Assembly (NCBI GenBank): GCA_020631735.1
Contig: CM036188.1
Span: forward strand, 12,132,214 to 12,196,213
Direction: 5' to 3'
Length of the DNA stretch: 64,000 nucleotides
Source of the DNA: Saccharum officinarum
Lineage: Eukaryota; Streptophyta; Magnoliopsida; Poales; Poaceae
A model generated the notes under the pieces. It did no database searches and was not told the DNA's origin. It saw nothing but the letters and a program-made list of their open reading frames with translations. The position numbers were made by a program, and so were the translations under genes. Of the stretch, positions 58,162 to 64,000 are shown one piece after another; within the stretch, counting starts at the first letter, position 1, and every line of letters begins with the position of its first letter.

Positions 58162-60463
58162 ATGGCAGAATATGATAGGAATATACCTAAAATTGGTTTG
58201 AGGTTTAGAAATCCTAGTGAGGCTTGGCAATTCTGGGTGGCCTTTGGTGGCCGTACAGGCTTTGACGTGAGAAAAAGGTACACAAATACAAGCAAATTCG
58301 ATAGTCAAGTCACTTCGTGCAGATATGTATGTGCTAATGAAGGTTACCGCAGGAAAGGGCAAACTGATCATGTGACTAAGTGATTTAGAGCTGAAACGAG
58401 AATTAGTTGCCAAGCTCGGATGACTCTTTCATTGGATAGAGAAAAAGGAACTCGACACTTGATGGCATCACAAAGGAAAATTTCAGAATTGCAAGCTTTT
58501 GAAATTGAGACCGCTGATGATTCTAGAATTAGGCCAAAAGTTGCACATGAGTTGGCTATTCGTCAAGTTGGTGGCCACCTCAACCTTAGCTACACTTGTC
58601 ATGACCGCAAAAATTATTTGAAGACCAAGCGACAGAGAGAGTTGGCTTTTGGACAAGCTGGTAGTATGTTGAAATATTTTCATGACAAGATCTCTGAGAA
58701 CTCATCGTTCCAGTATGCCTTGCAGTTAGATTGTAATGAGCATATAACCAATATATTCTGGGCTGATGCAAAAATGATCCTTGATTATGCATATTTTGGT
58801 GATATTGTGACATTTGACACAACTTTTGGCACAAATAAAGAATATCGACCGTTTGGTGTTTTTCTTGGGCTCAATCAGTTCAGAGAAACAACTATATTCG
58901 TTGCTGCAATTCTCTTTGATGAAACTACAGACTCATTTGCATGGCTCTTTGAGACGTTTCTAGCAGCCCATAATGGCAAGCAGCCCAGCTATGGGAAAAG
59001 CTATACCGAATGTATTCACTGAATCATATCATGGGTTGTGCACATTTCATATAATGTAAAATGTCGTCAAACATTTATCTCAAGTGAAAGGCCCGGAAGA
59101 AGAAGAAGAGGGTGAACAGGAAGGTAAAGAATCTCATATTCTCACTGATTTTAGTGCTTGTATGTATGGGTACGAGGACAAGATATTATTTCAACAAGCA
59201 TTTGATACAATGAGATCTAAAATGCACAAGCAAACCTGGTTAGACAGTATCTACAAGGTGAAAGAAAAATAGGCTGAATGTTATATGAGAGATGTCTTCA
59301 GTTTGGGAGTGAGAAGTACACAACTTAATGAGAGCTTCAACAATGCATTAAAGAACCATTTGAAATCAGATTATGATATTGTTCGATTTTTTAAGCACTT
59401 TGAGAAGACCGTGAAAGAAAAAAGAAGGAATTGGAATCTGAATTTGAGGCAAGGAAAAAGATACCAAGAAGACTAATGCGCACACCTATGTTGATGCAAG
59501 CAAGCAAAGTTTACACTCCAGTTATATTTAAAGCTTTCTAAAGTGAATATGAAAGGTCTATGGCTGCAAGCACTAGAGTATTGGATGGAGATAACAAATA
59601 TGTTGTTGCCATTGGAAGTTTGCATGGTGATCTGAGTTTTGAGGATGAGCGCATAGTGACAGGCAATCCTTTGAACCAAACAGCTTCATGTAATTGTGGA
59701 ATGTTCAATAGGATAGGAATATTGTGTGCACATGGTTTGAAAGTTCTTGATTTGATGAATGTAAAGATATTGCCAACACACTATGTGTTAAAGAGATGGA
59801 CTAGAGAAGCCCGCAAAGGAAGCATACAAGATAGAGAAGGAAGATGTGGTAGAAAACCTGAAACTTGAAGCTCAACTTCAGTACAAGTCTCTATGCTATA
59901 AATTTCAGAATTTAGCATATAAAGTGGCTAGCTTTCCGGAATGTTGTTTGCTATTAGACAATAGACTTGATTGCCTTGGTACACGGTTGGAGGATAAACT
60001 CAATGCATGTACTGGAGTTGTGAATGAAAACCCATGTGATGGCAAGGAAAATGTTAACCCAAATGTGCAGGAAATAGATGCTCTTAGTGCTGCAGAGCTG
60101 AAGAAAAAGGAAGTTCAGTCAAAGAAATCAAAGAGACAAAAAAACTTGGTTAGATAAGTTGCGTAAGGTGAAGCACAAACCAGCCAAATCTGCTGTATTA
60201 GCAAAGAAGAAAGCAAAAGTATGTTATAATTGCAATCTGAACATTTCTATATGTTGTCATTCCAATCTAAATGTTGACATTTCTATAAGTTGCTGCTCTT
60301 CCTCTACTAATTAGTTGCAATTTTTTGGCAGCAAAAAAAAGAAAAAAGGTGGTGCAGAGCCTCAAGTAGAAGGAGAACATGATGGCCAAAACAAAGGAGA
60401 AGTTGAGCTTCAAGAGTACACTGTCATTGACAGTTTCACTCAGCTCATAACAGTTCCAACTTT
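58162..60463 (+). pseudogene. FAR1-related / MULE-transposase-like pseudogene
   Basis: The order is that of FAR1/FHY3-related proteins. A FAR1 DNA-binding domain (RFRNPSEAWQFWVAFGGRTG, then CRYVC) comes first. The MULE transposase core follows (VTFDTTFGTNKEYRPFGVFL, then ESYHGLCTFHIM), then the SWIM zinc finger CNCGMFNRIGILCAH near 59690, and a Lys-rich C-terminus with a final exon (60332-60463) after a GT-AG intron. Defects: TGA at 58381 (where relatives have Arg), about 27 bases missing near 58988, TAA at 59057, TAG at 59270, a 1-base loss near 59431, TAA at 59539, and frameshifts near 59815 and 60142. FAR1 proteins are domesticated transposases acting in light signalling. This copy cannot encode one. 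Confidence 0.88.
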
Positions 60464-60985
60464 GGTAAGTTTGGACCTTCAAGATCTGTTCTAGCTTATA
60501 TTAGTTGGTTACATAGTATTTTGGACAGGGCTAACTATAGTATTTTGCAGCCTAGGTTTAATATTTTACGGCCTAAGTATAGTTTTTTGTGGAGGACAAT
60601 GCCAACTAAGTGGACTTCTCTGAAATCAGAATGGAGGAGCAATTTTGTAAGTAGTTGATGGAAGCTTTGTAAGGACTTGATTGAGTTATGCCACGTAACT
60701 GATAACCCAATGCACTTGATTAGCTGCTGGATTAGCTAATTTGTAAACACTGCATTAGCTTTGAAAATGAAGTGTGCTGCTATCTGAACTACTTTGCTGT
60801 TGTTTATCTAAACTACTTTGCTGTTGTTTGCCTGTCTCTCAATTGCTGAAAGGCTGGACCTGCTTTCAGTGGCTAGACGCTGAAGGCAAGGTAAGTCACT
60901 GAATCCCTGTCCCGATCCGACTCGTCGCCGGCGCCGTCGTCCCCCGCCGCTAGACCACCGCCGCAGCGCCCAGCCTGAGACGACG
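60464..60985 (+). promoter_or_regulatory. Upstream region of the CCT theta gene
   Basis: About 520 bp separates the FAR1-type pseudogene from the CCT theta start. The last 100 bp is CG-rich, leader-like DNA. A caag|gtaag donor-like site at about 60889 suggests a possible extra 5' intron. I see no unambiguous TATA box. Confidence 0.3.
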
Positions 60986-63900
60986 ATGGTGGGGCTCGGC
61001 TCGATGGCGGGCTACGGGATCCAAACGATGCTCAAGGAGGGCCACCGCCACCTCTCCGGGCTCGAGGAGGCCGTGCTCAAGAACATCGACGCCTGTCGCG
61101 AGCTCTCCGCCATCACGCGCACCTCCCTCGGCCCCAACGGTGAGTCGTGCTCCGCGTGCGCCTCTGCTTCGTTGGCGTGGGTTGTGGGCTCGAGTTGTGG
61201 CTACTGGAGTGAGAGGGGATCTGGAGCAAGGAGAGCGGTCTTCGGTGGCGTATCGTGAGGCCGCCGGATCGAGCTGCTGGGGGAGTGGGCAGGGAGTGAG
61301 GGGGATCTGGAGCGAGGTGTGGCCTGGTTGTTGGAGCTTATTTGGATAATATACGGTGACAAGGCTGACGAATGTTTGGGTAGTAGTGTGAGGCGTTTGG
61401 CACACTGGCGTGCCGTTTGAAATCTCATTTAGCCGTGTACAATGTTTGGATCACGAGCAATTAGTTTGTCTAATACTACTAGTCTTCTGCACTATGTAAA
61501 TCGCATCAGACTTAATTTTACTCACATAGATGCTGAAACCTTCCAGTGGCCAATTGCTTGATGTTGTAGTTTTACTGGTTTTCTTTGTGTAGGAATGAAC
61601 AAGATGGTTATCAATCACTTGGACAAGCTGTTTGTCACAAATGATGCTGCCACCATCGTGAATGAGCTAGAGGTTCAGCACCCGGCTGCTAAGATCCTGG
61701 TACTGGCTGGCAGGGCTCAGCAGGAGGAGATTGGGGATGGGGCCAATCTCACCATATCGTTTGCCAGCGAACTGCTTGAGAAGGCTGAGGAGCTCATCAG
61801 GATGGGCTTGCATCCGAGTGAGATCATCATTAGCTACACCAAAGCCATCAACAAGGTGACTTATCCCCCTGACTCCCTTAGGCTTTTGTGACACAACCTC
61901 CTCTTTGTGCTTTTGTCTTTGGTATGCAGACAATTCAGATCTTGGAGGATCTTGTTGAGAAAGGCTCAGAGAACATGGATGTAAGAAACAAGGAGGAGGT
62001 TGTGTTGAGGATGAGATCTGCTGTCGCGAGCAAGCAGTTTGGCCAGGAGGATATAATGTGCCCTCTTGTGGCTGGTGCAGTTGGTGAGTGCTAGCTCGCC
62101 GAGTCACCAGGTCCTGGGTTCGAAGCCGTCTCTCTGCAGAATTTCTGCGGGGGCAAGACTTTGCTTCGGTTATTCCTTTCCCCAGACCCCACTCGTGTGG
62201 GAGCCTCTGGCACTGGGTCTGCCTTGTGGCTGATGTAAGCTAATCCATACCAGCTTACAGGGAGCTTTGCTTTTCTTTTTTTTCCCCTCGCACATCATAC
62301 TGATACCAACTAATAGTGGGTTTGTTGTATCGTTTATTAGGCCTGCATTCAAGTTTGCCCCAAAAATCCTGCAAACTTTAATGTCGACAATGTTAGAGTG
62401 GCTAAGCTGCTTGGAGGTGGTTTGCACAATTCTTCTGTGGTCCGTGGGATGGTTCTGAAAAATGATGCTGTTGGTAGCATCAAAAGGGTGGAGAAGGCAA
62501 AGGTAAGCTCAAAAGGCTACTCTTCATTCACATTGCACACTGGTTATACCTGTGAAAGTTTGGTACCCTTCTTTTTATTGATTTTGAAGTTTTTTTAATG
62601 AAATGGGCAATGGATGGAGCTCTAAATGTTATTTTGACAAGGTTAGGAGTATTTGTTGTTGGAAGCTCAAGGATAATCATTTACTCATGGTGATTTAGTC
62701 ATGTGTTCATTGTTTGTATATTTTGTTACTGTGAAGTGAATCATGTATGCTTATGTAGCATTACATCACTCATAAAGCCCTGGCAAACCAATTCCTACTT
62801 AAAGCGGTTACGGCACAGCACATTTCATTTGCTTGTGTTATGCTCAGTGCTGTTGTAAACTTTTCTGTTTCTTAAAAGTCACACTTCATAGAACACTATT
62901 TTATTAATTTCTGTCTTTCTAGTTCACATGCCGCTAAGGGCAATGAATGGATAGGAACTATGATTTTAATTAAATGGGCAGTTATATGTTATAACATGGT
63001 GCTAGAAATTCAATATGTGCAGGAATCCTAACCAATTACAGCACAGTACCTATCTTTTTTCTGTATGATGTCTGGCAGTGTTTCTTTCTGAATTCTAAAA
63101 CCAATCAACATTCAGATTGCAGTATTTGCTGGTGGTGTCGATACCTCAGCAACTGAAACAAAGGGAACCGTGTTGATTCATTCCGCTGAGCAGGTATGTT
63201 CTTACTCTGAGGATCTTTTTTGACTTCTGTTAAAGTCGTCCCTACTTTTACTATGCTCATGAAGGTTTGAGTGTTGCAAACTGTTTAGTTGGCTTTGTGT
63301 GGTTTACGTTATGTAGACGTGCATCCAACAGTACATTCCTTTTTCATAATTTGTGGATTAATTTCTTATGATATGCTGAACTTAAAAATGGAGCACATGA
63401 TATTTCTTTGCTTCTGTAGCGCATTGCAAGCTGTAATCTGGAAATATCTGTTGCAATCAATAATACATATGCTTTTGCAGCTAGAAAATTATGCTAAGAC
63501 CGAGGAAGCTAAAGTGGAGGAGCTTATCAAAGCTGTTGCTGGCTCAGGTGCCAAGGTTATTGTCAGTGGAGCTGCAGTGGGTGACATGGCGCTACATTTT
63601 TGTGAACGTTACAAGTGAGTTTTTTGCTTTTCATGTGTGCTGAACTGAATAGGTTACCTGAATTCTCTGTGCTGTATTGATCTTTGTTGAAAATTCCTTT
63701 AAGACTGGAAAAATATTGTATATGTTATTTTCCCCAAAATTGAGGACTGTATGGGTGTGTGGCTGTTGACCTTTTTTGATAACAGTTACTTACTGATGTT
63801 CTGTTTGCAGACTGATGGTTCTGAAAATCAGCTCGAAGTTTGAACTGAGAAGATTCTGCCATACTACTGGGGCTATTGCAATTGTAAGTTCTGATTTTTC

Positions 63901-64000
63901 AGATGTATTTGTTCCTTTGTCATAGTAGTATACTTATTCTGATTTTAGATTTTTTTTCTTTTGAAATATAGTTGAAACTTAGCCAACCCAATGCGGACGA
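60986..64000 (+). CDS. CCT8: T-complex protein 1 subunit theta, 5' part, exon 3 disrupted
   Basis: Exons: 60986-61139, 61593-61855, 61930-(62074), 62341-62502, 63116-63193, 63481-63614, 63811-63883 and 63972 onward. The protein starts MVGLGSMAGYGIQTMLKEGH. It carries the chaperonin nucleotide motifs TSLGPNG and VTNDAATI, the EIGDGAN site, then DTSATETKGTVLIHSAEQL and GAAVGDMALHFCERY. CCT theta is one of eight subunits of the cytosolic ring that folds actin, tubulin and other proteins. About 346 of roughly 545 residues are visible; the rest lies beyond the edge. All junctions keep phase except exon 3 to exon 4, where a SINE-like insertion sits three codons before the ancestral exon end (CPLVAD). 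The original donor gtaagc survives at 62235 but lies behind an in-frame TAG at 62092. This copy may be impaired or may depend on a cryptic donor. Confidence 0.93.
62075..62222 (+). mobile_element. tRNA-derived SINE (Au-like) inserted in CCT theta exon 3
   Basis: The repeat cttgtggctg at 62065-62074 and 62223-62232 is the target duplication. The insert has an A-box-like tggtgcagttgg (62073-62084) and a perfect B-box ggttcgaagcc (62117-62127), 32 bp apart. The 3' half (ttccccagacccc, then gggagcctctggcactgggt) matches the known Au SINE family of grasses as I recall it. Length is about 148 bp. Orientation is the same as the gene. Confidence 0.88.

Noticed and set aside
62075..62222. Possible tRNA gene, because of the ggttcgaagcc B-box
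   Set aside because: There is no cloverleaf with acceptor stem. The sequence has a SINE-type 3' half and a target duplication, so it is a SINE.

Overview
The window is nuclear DNA of a grass, most likely a panicoid or Andropogoneae genome. The evidence is small-intron plant genes with GT-AG junctions, GC-rich first exons and very dense grass-type transposable elements. The elements include L1-type LINEs, Tourist-like MITEs, hAT, Mutator-like and CACTA ends, a tRNA-derived SINE and long LTR sequence. There are no bacterial operons, no CRISPR array and no complete tRNA or rRNA gene. A 100-base N gap lies at 32388-32487, so the order across it is an assembly statement.

Only two genes look like ordinary host genes. 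The first is a two-exon beta-1,3-glucanase on the minus strand (36357-37919; GH17 plus CBM43/X8 domain plus GPI signal). The second is the 5' part of the cytosolic chaperonin CCT theta subunit gene (60986 to the right edge, eight exons visible). The CCT theta copy carries a SINE-like insertion three codons before the end of exon 3, with a duplicated target site, and simple splicing no longer gives an intact frame.

Layout from left to right. 1-8.3 kb holds possible 3' exons of an unrecognised gene, two tandem duplications and small DNA elements. 8.3-21.3 kb is a retroelement nest: three LINE insertions, one of them split by a 4.83-kb TG...CA element with a 5-bp target duplication, plus a 984-bp hAT. 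21.3-29.3 kb has nested MITE, LTR-like and low-complexity repeats. 29.3-32.1 kb holds broken host-gene pieces: a PPR gene split by DNA containing a mitochondrial cox1 piece, and a CSLD (cellulose synthase-like D) piece split by a TIR element. 33.4-40.4 kb has MITEs, the glucanase gene and a foldback Mutator-like element in its upstream region. 40.7-46.4 kb has a LINE and a LINE-tailed retroposon. 46.4-51.2 kb has tandem repeats and captured gene fragments, including a large inverted duplication of a P-loop NTPase fragment that could be transcribed as a hairpin. 51.5-57.5 kb is AT-rich with a CACTA end. 57.5-60.5 kb is a FAR1/MULE-type pseudogene lying just upstream of CCT theta.

The main biology is transposon-driven gene capture, inversion and disruption. 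The most interesting loci are the SINE in CCT theta, the 49.7-51.2 kb inverted gene fragment, and the frame-preserving nested insertion in the 12-20 kb LINE.
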